In this document: positions 6,189 to 14,815 of the stretch, in pieces
Layout: the number at the start of each line of letters is the position of its first letter
Numbering within the stretch: the first letter of the stretch is position 1
NCBI GenBank assembly: GCA_019237095.1
Contig: JAFAHT010000407.1
Span: 1 to 33,402, forward strand
Length of the DNA: 33,402 nt
From: Planctomycetaceae bacterium
GTDB taxonomy: Bacteria; Planctomycetota; Planctomycetia; Isosphaerales; Isosphaeraceae
Direction of reading: 5' to 3'
The notes under the pieces: generated by a model
The model's input: only the letters and a program-made list of their open reading frames with translations
What the model was told of the DNA's origin: nothing
Databases searched by the model: none
Made by a program: the position numbers and the translations under genes

Positions 6189-8804
6189 ATGAGTCCTGAG
6201 CAGTCTGGTCGAGCGGGTAGGGCGTGGTCGATCGTACTGATCGTGGTGATTCTCACCTTGACCACGTGCTGCGTCGCGATCATGAACAGGCGGTCAGCCG
6301 AAGCGGGAGTCGAAACCTCTGCGGATGCGGACTGGCCCATGGTCTTGTTGCAGCATCTGGCTTTCTTCGTCATGGTGGGCCTGTTCGCATGGCACCAGCG
6401 GCGGGTGCTGGTGTTCCTGATCAAGCTCGCAGGTTGCAACTGGGTCATTGGTTCCGAGATCATGCTCTTGCTGGCAATCGTCTACGGAGCGTTTGGCGGC
6501 TTTGGCGTGCCCGAGCTGTTCTGGGACGATTCAACGATGACCGTGGGCGTCGCGGGCTTCAGCGCGATGCTGTTTCTCGAGTTGGCGTGGTGCGCCATCT
6601 ACCTGGCCGACTATTCGCGGCCGACCCGAAGCCAGCATCGGCGACTGGAGTGGAACCGGTTAGAACCCTTCGTGGTGGTGTCCGGGCTGCCCCGGCTCTT
6701 GAGAATGCCGACCCAGAACGTCTCTCCCCTCTGGCAGTTGGGCTGGTTCCTCGCAATCGCCTGCCTGCCCGGGCTGTTCCTGCTGGCACTGCCGGCGTTC
6801 CTGCCGGCAGTCCGCCCGTCGAGCGATCCGCGAGTCGTGGAATGGACCTGGCTGGCTGGCCTGATCCTGGGAGTGATGGTCCCACCGATTCTCCTGGTCA
6901 CCAGGCCGATCTCATTCTTCGTCCGCCAGCTTCGAAAAGGGTTTGGCAAACCCATGGCACCCGACCGATCGGGTGCGGTTTTCCATCCGCGCGTACTACT
7001 GTGGCTACTGGGATCGGTCTATGTGGCGGCCCTGATCGCTGATCGGTTCCAGCCGAAGTGGGTCGTACCCGCGGCCCTGCTTTGCCTGCTGCTGGCGATG
7101 ATTGCCGTTGCCGTCGCTTATTTTCTCTCGTTCCGCAGCCGGACTGCGCAGGTCTGGACCGCGCTCCTGGTACTGACCACCATCTTGCTCAATGGCATCC
7201 AGACCTATGATACCTGTTACCGCGGCCTGGCGCCCTATTACCCACCCGACCCGCTGCACCGGCTCATCCGGCTTCCCTCCCCGTTCTCGAGTAGCGACAG
7301 CAATACGCCGGTCAAGCTTGTCGATTACCAGGAGAAGAAGGATGTCAACAGAGCAGGCCGGGAAGCCGCGGTGCAGAAACGGACGGCGATTCTGGATGCC
7401 TGGAAGAACAGTGTTGGGCGCCAGACCGGCCCGGGCGATCCGGCCTCCGCCAGGCCGATCCTGGTCGCGATCGCAGCCGCTGGGGGCGGCCTTCGGGCCG
7501 GGGTCTGGACCGCGGCTGTTCTTGACGCGATCGGGAACGCGGTGCCCGAATTCCCCAAGCATGTCCGCTACGTCACCGGCGCATCGGGCGGCATGGTTGG
7601 AGCCGCCCTGTTCGTGACCTCGCGCTTGCGGGCCCCCGCGGCCGGCGGACTTCCGGGAACGCCCCCAGCCGTGGGCGGTCTTGCCAACCGACTCTCGAAT
7701 GATTACCTAAGTTCAATCACCCGGCAGTACATGCTCCGGGATCTACCTTTTGCGATCTTCCCCTGGCGTCAATCGTACGATCGCGGACATGCCCTGGAAG
7801 ACGCGATGGTTAATGAGGGCAAGCTCACCGAGTTGGGTTACACTTTTGCTCAATTGCTTGATGCCGAAAGCCAGGGCCAGATCCCCTCGCTGGTTTTCTC
7901 TCCCATGCTGGTCGAGGATGGGCGGCGGCTCTTGATCAGCAATCTCGAGCTGGACGACATTACCACGATCGACGGCGCGGTCCTCTCCGAGGACCGTAGC
8001 GAGTCCAAGAGCCGTAGCGAGATCGGCGAGTTGATAAAGCGTCAGACGCAGAAGATGCAGAAGATGCAGAAGCGACGCAAGAACCTGGAGTATCGAAAAA
8101 TCATCGCGATCCCCGCGGTCGAGTTCTTCCATCTCTTTCCCCAGGCTCGAGACACCTTCAAGGTGGTCACGGCCGTTCGTATGAACGCCACCTTCCCCGT
8201 CGTGACCCCGACTGGAGTCCTGCCAACGGACTCACCACGCCAGGTCGTCGACGCGGCCTACTACGACAATTACGGAGTTGACCTTGCCAGCGCCCTGATC
8301 TTCGCGCATCGCGAGTGGATTGCGCAGAACACGGCGGGAGTGCTGCTCGTCCAGATCCGCGCGTTCCATGACGAGATGCAGTTGAAGGTGCTCGACCAGC
8401 CCATCCTCTCGGAGTGGTTGGTCAACACGACCAGCAACGTGACCAACATCCTGGCCCGGGGAATTCGCTGGCTGACCTCGCCTGTTACCGGTATTGCCGA
8501 GGCACGCGAGGCCAACATGTACTACCGCAACGCCGGTCAAGTCCATGTCCTCGACCAGTACTTCCGGGAGCGTGTCAAAAGTGATCCCGATTTCTTCAAG
8601 ACAGTCGTCTTCACCTGCGACAGCAAGATCATGTCAACCGACGAACAGCAGGTCGCCACTCTCAACTGGCGCCTCTCGGACGAGGAGATGGCTCAGATCA
8701 AGAATAACATGACCAGCCGCGATCAGAACCAGATCCGGCTCAAGAAAATGACCGCGTGGTGGCGGCAACGCGGCAACGCGCCCCGACCGGCCAATGCGAG
8801 GTGA
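6189..8804 (+). CDS. Membrane-anchored patatin-like phospholipase
   Basis: This 871-residue protein joins a polytopic membrane half to a C-terminal patatin-like lipase. Residues ~10-340 contain about nine hydrophobic helices. Seen in the lipase part: the oxyanion loop GGGLRAG (~432-438), the nucleophile elbow GASGG with Ser~466, and the second dyad motif DAAYYDNYG with Asp~688. Patatins hydrolyse acyl lipids with a Ser-Asp dyad; here the substrate is probably membrane lipid, by inference. The usual DGG/DGA triplet is DAA, a mild variant. Residues ~600-635 are highly charged (a KMQKMQKRRK run). The start at 6189 has GAGGGGGG upstream. It ends convergently 24 nt from the minus-strand EamA gene. 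Confidence 0.85.
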   Translation: MSPEQSGRAGRAWSIVLIVVILTLTTCCVAIMNRRSAEAGVETSADADWPMVLLQHLAFFVMVGLFAWHQRRVLVFLIKLAGCNWVIGSEIMLLLAIVYGAFGGFGVPELFWDDSTMTVGVAGFSAMLFLELAWCAIYLADYSRPTRSQHRRLEWNRLEPFVVVSGLPRLLRMPTQNVSPLWQLGWFLAIACLPGLFLLALPAFLPAVRPSSDPRVVEWTWLAGLILGVMVPPILLVTRPISFFVRQLRKGFGKPMAPDRSGAVFHPRVLLWLLGSVYVAALIADRFQPKWVVPAALLCLLLAMIAVAVAYFLSFRSRTAQVWTALLVLTTILLNGIQTYDTCYRGLAPYYPPDPLHRLIRLPSPFSSSDSNTPVKLVDYQEKKDVNRAGREAAVQKRTAILDAWKNSVGRQTGPGDPASARPILVAIAAAGGGLRAGVWTAAVLDAIGNAVPEFPKHVRYVTGASGGMVGAALFVTSRLRAPAAGGLPGTPPAVGGLANRLSNDYLSSITRQYMLRDLPFAIFPWRQSYDRGHALEDAMVNEGKLTELGYTFAQLLDAESQGQIPSLVFSPMLVEDGRRLLISNLELDDITTIDGAVLSEDRSESKSRSEIGELIKRQTQKMQKMQKRRKNLEYRKIIAIPAVEFFHLFPQARDTFKVVTAVRMNATFPVVTPTGVLPTDSPRQVVDAAYYDNYGVDLASALIFAHREWIAQNTAGVLLVQIRAFHDEMQLKVLDQPILSEWLVNTTSNVTNILARGIRWLTSPVTGIAEAREANMYYRNAGQVHVLDQYFRERVKSDPDFFKTVVFTCDSKIMSTDEQQVATLNWRLSDEEMAQIKNNMTSRDQNQIRLKKMTAWWRQRGNAPRPANAR

Positions 8805-8828
8805 ATCACTCTCCGAGTGCCAGTCTCT

Positions 8829-9278
8829 TCAAAACAGAAATCGCTCCAGACGTTGCTGAACCGCGGGGAGGGTAAGTAGCACGCCCGCGACGATGAGCGC
8901 GGCGCCGGCCAGGGTCAGCGGCCGGACGGTTTCCTTGAGCACGAAAAAGCCCAAGACCATCGTGATCACAAAGCTGAGCTTGTCGATCGGCGCGACTCCG
9001 GAGATCGGGCCATGCTTGAGCGCGGCGAAGTAGAAAAGCCAGGACAGCCCTGTGGCGACCCCCGATAGTATGAGGGCCAACCAGCCGCGACCGGAGATCA
9101 AACCCAAATGTCGAAATTGCCCCGATGCCGTGACGATGCCCGTCGCAAAGAGCACCACCACGACCGTCCTGACCAGCGTGGCCAGATTGGAAGGAACCTG
9201 ACTCACCCCGATCTTGGCCAGCACGGCCGTGAGCCCCGCGAAAACCGCCGACAGCGCGGCGTACAAGGTCCAGTTCAC
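8829..9278 (-). CDS. Single-EamA-domain membrane protein
   Basis: This 149-residue hydrophobic protein has about five membrane helices and one EamA repeat, half of the usual ten-helix drug/metabolite transporter; such half-size members presumably dimerise. Seen: NWTLYAALSAVFAGLTAVLA at the start, GVATGLSWLFYFAALKHGPI and VAPIDKLSFVITMVLGFFVL, conserved features of this family (COG2510-like). The GTG at 9278 is chosen because GGAGGT lies just upstream on the minus strand. The frame is open another 230 nt upstream but reads as non-hydrophobic, unlikely protein. The transported substrate is unknown. Confidence 0.85.
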   Translation of the reverse strand: MNWTLYAALSAVFAGLTAVLAKIGVSQVPSNLATLVRTVVVVLFATGIVTASGQFRHLGLISGRGWLALILSGVATGLSWLFYFAALKHGPISGVAPIDKLSFVITMVLGFFVLKETVRPLTLAGAALIVAGVLLTLPAVQQRLERFLF

Positions 9279-9518
9279 GCCACGACCTCCGCTCACGGTG
9301 GGCCCTGGCAATACTCGCGCAATGGCGCCCGATTGCCAGGAGAACCAGAGATTCGGTCTCGTTTTTAACACCCCATCTGTCTCATTGACAGACATTTCCA
9401 TGCCGCAGGGTGCTGATCTCGCCGTCCCTGCGTCCTGGCGAGAGTTTCCTGTTTGCTGAAGCAAGGTCTGGCAAGGGGCAATAACCCGATCGGTCGTGGG
9501 AATGCGGCCCACCAGTGA

Positions 9519-10430
9519 TCAGGGGCGGTAAGAGCAGCAGGGATCAGGGTCGAACTGCCTCCAGGAAAGAGGCTGGGCAGCGGCAACCCCGTGGAACGAG
9601 TCGCAGTCCAGCTCGACGCCGAGCCATGAGCCCAGTCGCGTCAGGTCGCGGTCGAACAGCTCTCGCAGCCGATCGCTCAGACCGGCGGGGACTAGAGGGG
9701 GATCTATGCCGACCTTCCAGAGCGATTTCAGGCCTTCGGTCAGGGGCCTGGGTATCAAGGTTCGGCGCAGTGTGCTCAGCATGGGAGCCTGCACGATCGC
9801 CTCGCGAAGGGGGCTTTTGCGCATTCGCTCACGCCCGACGTTCTGGGGTTTCAAAGCATGATTCCAACACAGCGGCTCATGGACGCCGAGAAACTGGCCG
9901 AGCCGTGCGAGCTCCCGGTCAGGCTGGTCGACCAGACGATTGAAGAATACGGGGAGAATTGACTCCGGGCCATACACACGGAGATAAGGCTCGAGTTGCA
10001 TGCTGTACCGACCGTAATCGACCAGCTCGGGATGCCGCTCGACGGCTTCCTCCAAACCGACCGAGATCTGCCCCACGGTGAGCTGGTGGAGGTAGTGGGA
10101 TGTCAGCCGGTCGATCGGATGCCTCATCACATAGATCAGCTTGACCCGGGGCAGGGCCCTGACCATGCGCTCGACGGTGTGGGGATGGGTGGGAAGTTTG
10201 GTGTAATGCGTGCTCGATTCACCCAGGAGAAGATGATCGCCGGCCCCCGCGAAAAACGACGCGTACCACTCGATCCCCCTGGCGTAAATCGCGTCGTCGC
10301 TGAAGAAGTTCGGTTCCTTGGACCGGCTCATGAACAACCCGGGTTGACGCGCCAGTTGCTCATGCAGCGTCGTCGTGGCGCTCTTCATGGCACCGATGAC
10401 GATGAAATCGGGCAGGCGTTTATGCTTCAT
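9519..10430 (-). CDS. Sulfotransferase domain protein
   Basis: This 303-residue protein is a PAPS-dependent sulfotransferase of the heparan-sulfate/Stf0-like superfamily. Seen: the 5'-phosphosulfate-binding loop GAMKSATTTL (residues ~13-22) and the 3'-phosphate-binding block YVMRHPIDRLTSHYLHQL. It transfers sulfate to hydroxyl or amino groups, often of polysaccharides or lipids; the acceptor cannot be read. Planctomycetes carry many such genes. ATG 10430 begins the conserved MKHKRLPDFIVIG; a GTG at 10445 would add five residues. The ~240 nt between its stop and the EamA start hold only a weak hairpin (9376-9392). No defect is seen. Confidence 0.87.
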   Translation of the reverse strand: MKHKRLPDFIVIGAMKSATTTLHEQLARQPGLFMSRSKEPNFFSDDAIYARGIEWYASFFAGAGDHLLLGESSTHYTKLPTHPHTVERMVRALPRVKLIYVMRHPIDRLTSHYLHQLTVGQISVGLEEAVERHPELVDYGRYSMQLEPYLRVYGPESILPVFFNRLVDQPDRELARLGQFLGVHEPLCWNHALKPQNVGRERMRKSPLREAIVQAPMLSTLRRTLIPRPLTEGLKSLWKVGIDPPLVPAGLSDRLRELFDRDLTRLGSWLGVELDCDSFHGVAAAQPLSWRQFDPDPCCSYRP

Positions 10431-10746
10431 GGTCGGTGATTCCACTGTCTCGCATCCTGTCGAGCCATGGTTCGTGACGCACCATTTGTCCTCGTGCCAC
10501 GCGGGTGCGTCCTCCAGGAAGCTATGAACGTTCGTCGACTGCGAGATGGTCCCCCTTTTCCGCTAACCGAACAGATTCTTCACATTAGCTTTATCAATGA
10601 AATGCATGTCTACAGGCCTTGACAGCGGTTCGACCCGCTTCTCTTCGGTTTACTCATTCCGCGGCCCAAGACCAAGGGGTTCTAATCCGTGAACGGTCGC
10701 GGCAGTGAAAAGCGCGCGCAAAAAAACCGTTTGCGATCGTTCCGGT

Positions 10747-10775
10747 TTGTCGGACGTGAATCCGACGGGTAAAAT
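10747..10775 (+). promoter_or_regulatory. Candidate promoter with palindromic spacer
   Basis: TTGTCG (10747-10752) and TAAAAT (10770-10775) are spaced 17 nt apart. A perfect inverted repeat, GTCGGA (10749-10754) and TCCGAC (10761-10766), overlaps the -35 and spacer and looks like an operator. Transcription would start near 10782 and run toward 10796 and then Uma2 at 11144. Confidence 0.4.
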
Positions 10776-10795
10776 CGGTCTACCTGATCTTACGA

Positions 10796-11092
10796 ATGAG
10801 ACTTCGAAAGCGACTCTTGCCATGGCAAGCGTCATCTCTCAAGGCGAGTCTAATGAGAACACCTGACTGGGGCAACCTGGTTCTCGGTGATGGCATCCTC
10901 CGCGAGCCTGCACACGAGGGCAACCGCATGGCGTTCTGGCTGCCAGCAAGTCGAGATCGAGAATTTCAGTACTGGGAGCGGATCGGCACCGTGCCCCGCT
11001 CAGAGATCAAGGTTGAGCACGGCGCCTGCACGACCCCGGCAACGTCGGTCTGCGCACGGCAGAGGCTGGGCGGGGGCTTACTGGGGTCGTAG
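10796..11092 (+). CDS. Doubtful small ORF
   Basis: An open frame of 98 codons begins ~20 nt after the candidate promoter. It matches no family I know and has no clear ribosome binding site. Codon use in the middle (RTPDWGNLVLGDGILREPAH onward) is reasonably protein-like, but the N-terminus is a run of basic residues and the end is Gly-rich. It could be a real small protein, a gene fragment or chance. The opposite strand (10966-11160) is also open and equally unconvincing. Confidence 0.2.
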   Translation: MRLRKRLLPWQASSLKASLMRTPDWGNLVLGDGILREPAHEGNRMAFWLPASRDREFQYWERIGTVPRSEIKVEHGACTTPATSVCARQRLGGGLLGS

Positions 11093-11143
11093 GTTAAGTC
11101 TGGACGATCATGCTCTTCCAAAAGGAGCCGCCGAGGATCAACG

Positions 11144-11716
11144 ATGGCAAACGCGATCACGACGACAGAAGAGTTCAGTTCACCGACCCCGGAATCGTCC
11201 GAGGTCCGGTTTTACGAGGTCGTTGGCGGGCAGATCGTGGAGAAGCCGGCAATGGGTGCTTTCGAGTCGCTTCTCGCTTCCCTGCTGTGGCGCTGGATGG
11301 CTCCTCATGTCGATGAGAATCAACTGGGGCGCGTCGTGTGCGAGACCCTTTTTCTGCTGGACCCCGCCCTCAAGCTCAAGCGCCGACCCGACCTGGCCTT
11401 TGTCTCGACCCAGCGCTGGCCGCTGCGACGCCGCGTTCCACGAACCGAGACCTGGGAAGTCGTTCCCGATCTCGCAGTCGAGGTCGTCAGCCTGACCAAC
11501 GGTGCGGAACAGGTGGCCTCAAAGATCGAGGAGTACTTTCGCGCGGGCGTCCGTCAGGTCTGGGTGGTCTATCCGGGTATCAGCAAAGTTTACCTGTACG
11601 ACACCCCGACCAGCGTAAGGATTCTCCAGGTCGGAGATGATCTCGACGGTGGCTCCGTGCTCCCTGGCTTCCGGCTCGCTCTGGAGGATCTGTTTCTGCA
11701 AGGAACCGAGGACTGA
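11144..11716 (+). CDS. Uma2-family (DUF820) endonuclease-like protein
   Basis: This 190-residue protein belongs to the Uma2/DUF820 family, a PD-(D/E)XK nuclease fold greatly expanded in cyanobacteria and planctomycetes. Seen: the catalytic-type residues D83 (RRPDLAF), E113 (PDLAVEVVS) and K127 (VASKIEEY), followed by the core strand VRQVWVVYP. The role of these proteins is not established; a link to mobile DNA is often suggested. GGAG lies ahead of ATG 11144. Length is normal and all three active-site residues are present, so it could be active. It leads a forward run with the receiver-like protein and kinase downstream. Confidence 0.88.
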   Translation: MANAITTTEEFSSPTPESSEVRFYEVVGGQIVEKPAMGAFESLLASLLWRWMAPHVDENQLGRVVCETLFLLDPALKLKRRPDLAFVSTQRWPLRRRVPRTETWEVVPDLAVEVVSLTNGAEQVASKIEEYFRAGVRQVWVVYPGISKVYLYDTPTSVRILQVGDDLDGGSVLPGFRLALEDLFLQGTED

Positions 11717-11768
11717 GTATCCTCAATCGGCCAGCTTGATCTCGGTCCCGGCGGCAAGGAGTTCACTC

Positions 11769-12287
11769 TTGACGCGAATGGCTGTCATCCTCCACGAGCG
11801 TTTGGGCACCTGGTCTGCTCAACTCCGACCCAGGCTCCAGGGGCAGCCGGTTCACTGGATCGAGACCCGTTCTGCGACCGACCTGGATAAGGCACTGCTC
11901 GGCCTGGCCTGCCCGGTGGTCTTGATCGACCTGAAACGAAACGTCGTGAAGGGCCTCAGCGACCTGGACCGCTTGATGCGCCTCTTTCCCGGGACACGAG
12001 TGCTGGTGCTCGATCCGGAGGCTCATGACGGGGTCGCGGAGCTGGCCCGCGAGCTGGGGGCAACTCACGTGATCTCCGGGTTCGTCCCACCTCCCGAGGT
12101 CGCTTGCCTCATCGACCGGTGGATCACCCTTGCCGACCTGCAAACCGACCGTGCGGGCTGGTCGCGGCCCATGACGACGGACACCCTACTGGACCCCGAG
12201 GAATGGCTCCAAATCGCAGCCGGCGATCACGCCCCAATCGGACCTCCGCAACCTCGGGGTAGTTGCGGAAATGAAAGCTATGATTGA
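11769..12287 (+). CDS. Response-regulator receiver-like protein
   Basis: This 172-residue protein shows the alternating pattern of a receiver (REC-like) fold: PVVLIDLKRNVVKGLSDLDR, FPGTRVLVLDPEAHDG, then VAELARELGATHVISGFVPP. A D at the end of the third strand could be a phosphoacceptor, but the usual acidic pair and conserved lysine are not clear, so it is probably a pseudo-receiver. TTG 11769 is favoured because AAGGAG (11756-11761) is 7 nt upstream; ATG 11778 is 17 nt from that site. Its end abuts the kinase gene, suggesting co-transcription and perhaps a signalling link (inference). Confidence 0.6.
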   Translation: MTRMAVILHERLGTWSAQLRPRLQGQPVHWIETRSATDLDKALLGLACPVVLIDLKRNVVKGLSDLDRLMRLFPGTRVLVLDPEAHDGVAELARELGATHVISGFVPPPEVACLIDRWITLADLQTDRAGWSRPMTTDTLLDPEEWLQIAAGDHAPIGPPQPRGSCGNESYD

Positions 12288-12325
12288 TCTGGGACAGAAG
12301 TTTTTCGCTTCCCGACGGTCTTGCC

Positions 12326-13450
12326 ATGCCCCCACAACGTTCGAAGGACAACGAACACGTTCTGGGTTATCGGCTGATCGAGCTGCTAGGGGCCGGCGGT
12401 TTTGGCGAGGTCTGGAAGGCCGAAGCTCCTGGCGGTTTGCTCAAGGCGATCAAGTTCATCTATGGAAAGCTCACCGATCGCCAGGCCAGCCAGGAGCTCA
12501 GAGCCCTGGAGCAGATCAAGCAAGTAAGGCACCCGTTTGTCCTGTCGCTCGAGCGAGTCGAAGTCCTCGACGGCCAGCTCATCATGGTGAGTGAGCTGGC
12601 GGACAACACCCTTCTGGACCGGTTTGAAGAATGCCGAGCCGGGGGTGGGAACGGGATTCCCCGCGAGGCATTACTGCGTTATCTACTCGACGCGGCCGAA
12701 GCCCTTGACTTCATCGCGATCCGGTTCCGACTTCAGCATCTGGATGTCAAACCCAGCAACCTGTTCCTCATGGGTGATCGCCTCAAAGTGGGCGATTTCG
12801 GGTTGCTCCGCGAGGTTTGCCATCACACCGGGATCAGCGCGGGGGGGTTGAGTCCGGCTTATGCCTCGCCAGAGTCTTTCACCGGCGAGGTCAGTTTCTA
12901 CTCGGACCAATATGGTCTGGCAATCATGTACCAGGAGATGCTGACCGGCACCCGACCATTCCGGGGACGGACAGTCCTCCAGCTCTCCGACCAGCATCTT
13001 CATGCCCGCCCCAATCTCGCATCCCTTTCCTCGGGCGAGCAGTCCGTCATCGGCAGGGCTCTTTCCAAGAATCCCAACGACCGGTTCCCGACCTGCGGTG
13101 AAATGGTCCGGGCCTTGCTGAGCGTCGAAGCCTTCGATTCCCCGGCCCTGGAACCAAGTGAGCCCAACGAGTTCGAGCCAGGACCTTTCTCCCCATCGGC
13201 GCCGCTCCAGCCAGTGCTCCGGTCGCTCAACCCGGCCGACGCTGTTCTGGACGCCACGGGCACGCCGACTCTGCAAACTTGCGTCTCTTCCGATCCCGAG
13301 GCGGGGTCGAGATCGGGGTCGAGTGGGATCACGTCGCAGCTTCTCCTCAAGGGCTTCCCCGCGTCGACCTTGTTCGTCGGCATCGGCGGAATCGCGGGCT
13401 CCCGGTGTCTCGCGTCTTCGGGTCGCACCGGCCTGGCTGGTCCTTTCTGA
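12326..13450 (+). CDS. Ser/Thr protein kinase, C-terminally truncated
   Basis: This 374-residue protein contains a complete Hanks-type kinase domain. Seen: glycine loop GAGGFGEVWKA (22-32), lysine in KAIK (K43), catalytic loop HLDVKPSN (D140, K142; HLD replaces HRD), DFG (157-159) and SPE (181-183, in place of APE). A low-complexity Pro/Glu/Ser linker follows from ~270. The last stretch begins PASTLFVGIGGIAG, which resembles the nucleotide-binding start of a tubulin-like domain found behind kinases in some planctomycetes, then degenerates and stops. The rest of that domain is absent. The catalytic part should be functional. ATG 12326 is preferred over TTG 12284. The truncation call relies on family memory and is moderate. 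Confidence 0.83.
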   Translation: MPPQRSKDNEHVLGYRLIELLGAGGFGEVWKAEAPGGLLKAIKFIYGKLTDRQASQELRALEQIKQVRHPFVLSLERVEVLDGQLIMVSELADNTLLDRFEECRAGGGNGIPREALLRYLLDAAEALDFIAIRFRLQHLDVKPSNLFLMGDRLKVGDFGLLREVCHHTGISAGGLSPAYASPESFTGEVSFYSDQYGLAIMYQEMLTGTRPFRGRTVLQLSDQHLHARPNLASLSSGEQSVIGRALSKNPNDRFPTCGEMVRALLSVEAFDSPALEPSEPNEFEPGPFSPSAPLQPVLRSLNPADAVLDATGTPTLQTCVSSDPEAGSRSGSSGITSQLLLKGFPASTLFVGIGGIAGSRCLASSGRTGLAGPF

Positions 13451-13533
13451 GTGACTGGAATAGAATACTCTAAGAAAGTACGAACTTCCGTCAACACGAC
13501 CAGGTGGGAACACCCGCGGGGGAATCACGCTCG

Positions 13534-14700
13534 ATGTTCGGCAAGACCAATCCGACGCTCGCTGAACGGGATGTGTTCCAGGCGCTCAAGGGGGTCAAGG
13601 ACCCGGATCTGGGCCGAGACTTGGTGGATCTCGGGATGATCAAGGATGTCCGGATCAGCGACGGTACTGTTGCGCTTACGGTCAACCTGACGACTCCGGC
13701 CTGCCCCCTCAAAGCACAGATCGAACGCGACGTCCGAACGGCCTTGCAGAACCGGCTGCCCGGCGAGTGGAAGCTGAACATCACCATGGGGGCCGAGGTC
13801 CGCGGCAAGGGCATCACGGAGACCGGAGACATCCCCGGCATCAAGAACGTGATCGCGGTCGGCTCGGGAAAAGGGGGCGTGGGCAAATCGACGATGGCCG
13901 CTGCCATCGCCTTTGGGCTGCGTTCCTATGGTGCCTCGGTCGGCCTGATGGATGCCGATGTTTACGGCCCGTCGATTCCCCACTTGGTCGGCGCATCGGG
14001 GCGGCCCATGGCCCGGGGCGAACGAATCCAGCCCATCGAGACCAACGGCCTGAAGCTGATGTCGATGGGGTTCCTGCTCGAGCCCGACCGCGCGGTCATC
14101 ATGCGCGGGCCCATGCTGCACGGAATCATGCAGCAATTCCTCCGCCAGGTCGACTGGGGCCAGCTTGACTACCTGGTCATCGACCTGCCCCCCGGCACTG
14201 GCGACGTTCCCCTGACCCTGGCCCAGACCTTACCCCTGACCGGCGCTGTGGTCGTTTGCACACCCCAAGAAGTGGCCTTGCTTGACGTCACGCGGGCCAT
14301 CATGATGTTCCGGCAGCTCCGCGTACCCGTCCTGGGGATGGTGGAGAACATGGCCTTCTTCGATGTGCTTGCCTACCTCAAGGACCGGGGCGGTCCCGAG
14401 GCTCACAAGATGGTTGACAGCAAGGCCTTCTTCGACGTTCCCGGCGACGAGCGGGTTTACGTTTTCGGACGCGGAGGCGCCCGGCGCAAGGCCGAGGAAA
14501 TGGGCGTGCCTTTCCTGGGCGAGGTGCCGCTGAACCTCTACCTTCGCGAGACGGGCGACGAGGGCAAGATGGAGCATGCCCTTTTGCCTGGCTCTCCCTC
14601 GCGCCCCTACCTGCTGGGTGTTGTCGAGCAGCTTGCCGCCCAGATCAGCATCCAGAACATCAAGACGCCCAAGATGCCCAAGCTCGAGATCCTGAACTAA
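13534..14700 (+). CDS. mrp: Mrp/ApbC-family iron-sulfur carrier ATPase
   Basis: This 388-residue protein has an N-terminal MIP18/DUF59 domain (~8-85, VKDPDLGRDLVDLGMIKDV) and a deviant Walker A P-loop GKGGVGKST (112-120), with DADVYGPSIPH and VIDLPPGTGD. Mrp/ApbC proteins carry and transfer Fe-S clusters, normally through a CxxC in the segment after the ENM motif. Here ENMAFF (271-276) is followed by ~30 residues rich in charged residues (DVLAYLKDRGGPEAHKMVDS onward) with no cysteine, and the chain then rejoins the family at VFGRGGARRKAEEMGVPFLG. Only C57 and C242 occur in the protein. It may bind clusters differently or not at all. ATG 13534 begins the conserved part; GTG 13504 is an alternative. 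Confidence 0.88.
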   Translation: MFGKTNPTLAERDVFQALKGVKDPDLGRDLVDLGMIKDVRISDGTVALTVNLTTPACPLKAQIERDVRTALQNRLPGEWKLNITMGAEVRGKGITETGDIPGIKNVIAVGSGKGGVGKSTMAAAIAFGLRSYGASVGLMDADVYGPSIPHLVGASGRPMARGERIQPIETNGLKLMSMGFLLEPDRAVIMRGPMLHGIMQQFLRQVDWGQLDYLVIDLPPGTGDVPLTLAQTLPLTGAVVVCTPQEVALLDVTRAIMMFRQLRVPVLGMVENMAFFDVLAYLKDRGGPEAHKMVDSKAFFDVPGDERVYVFGRGGARRKAEEMGVPFLGEVPLNLYLRETGDEGKMEHALLPGSPSRPYLLGVVEQLAAQISIQNIKTPKMPKLEILN

Positions 14701-14815
14701 GCGTCCTCCAAGGTCGTAAAGAGGAGGGCACTTTGGTCATCTCCGTGCCGATCGGGTCAAGGAGATGGCTGCTTGCCGGCACGGTAACTGACAAATCCCG
14801 GAAGGAGTGATGCAG

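Larger units (their letters stand above)
10446..11143. other. Long intergenic region without a clear gene
   Basis: About 700 nt separate the sulfotransferase start from the Uma2 start. The first ~330 nt are richer in A/T than the surroundings and hold a candidate promoter at 10747-10775. The frames inside were checked on both strands. Only 10796-11092 is worth listing, at low confidence. No repeat longer than a few bases was spotted. Confidence 0.5.

Noticed and set aside
9376-9392. Hairpin TCTGTC/GACAGA as a sulfotransferase terminator
   Set aside because: Stem only 6 bp and about 130 nt past the stop with no proper T-run on the minus strand.
10966-11160. Minus-strand frame as a hydrolase fragment
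   Set aside because: A faint likeness to a peptidase/hydrolase segment (YDPSKPPPS) is too short to support.
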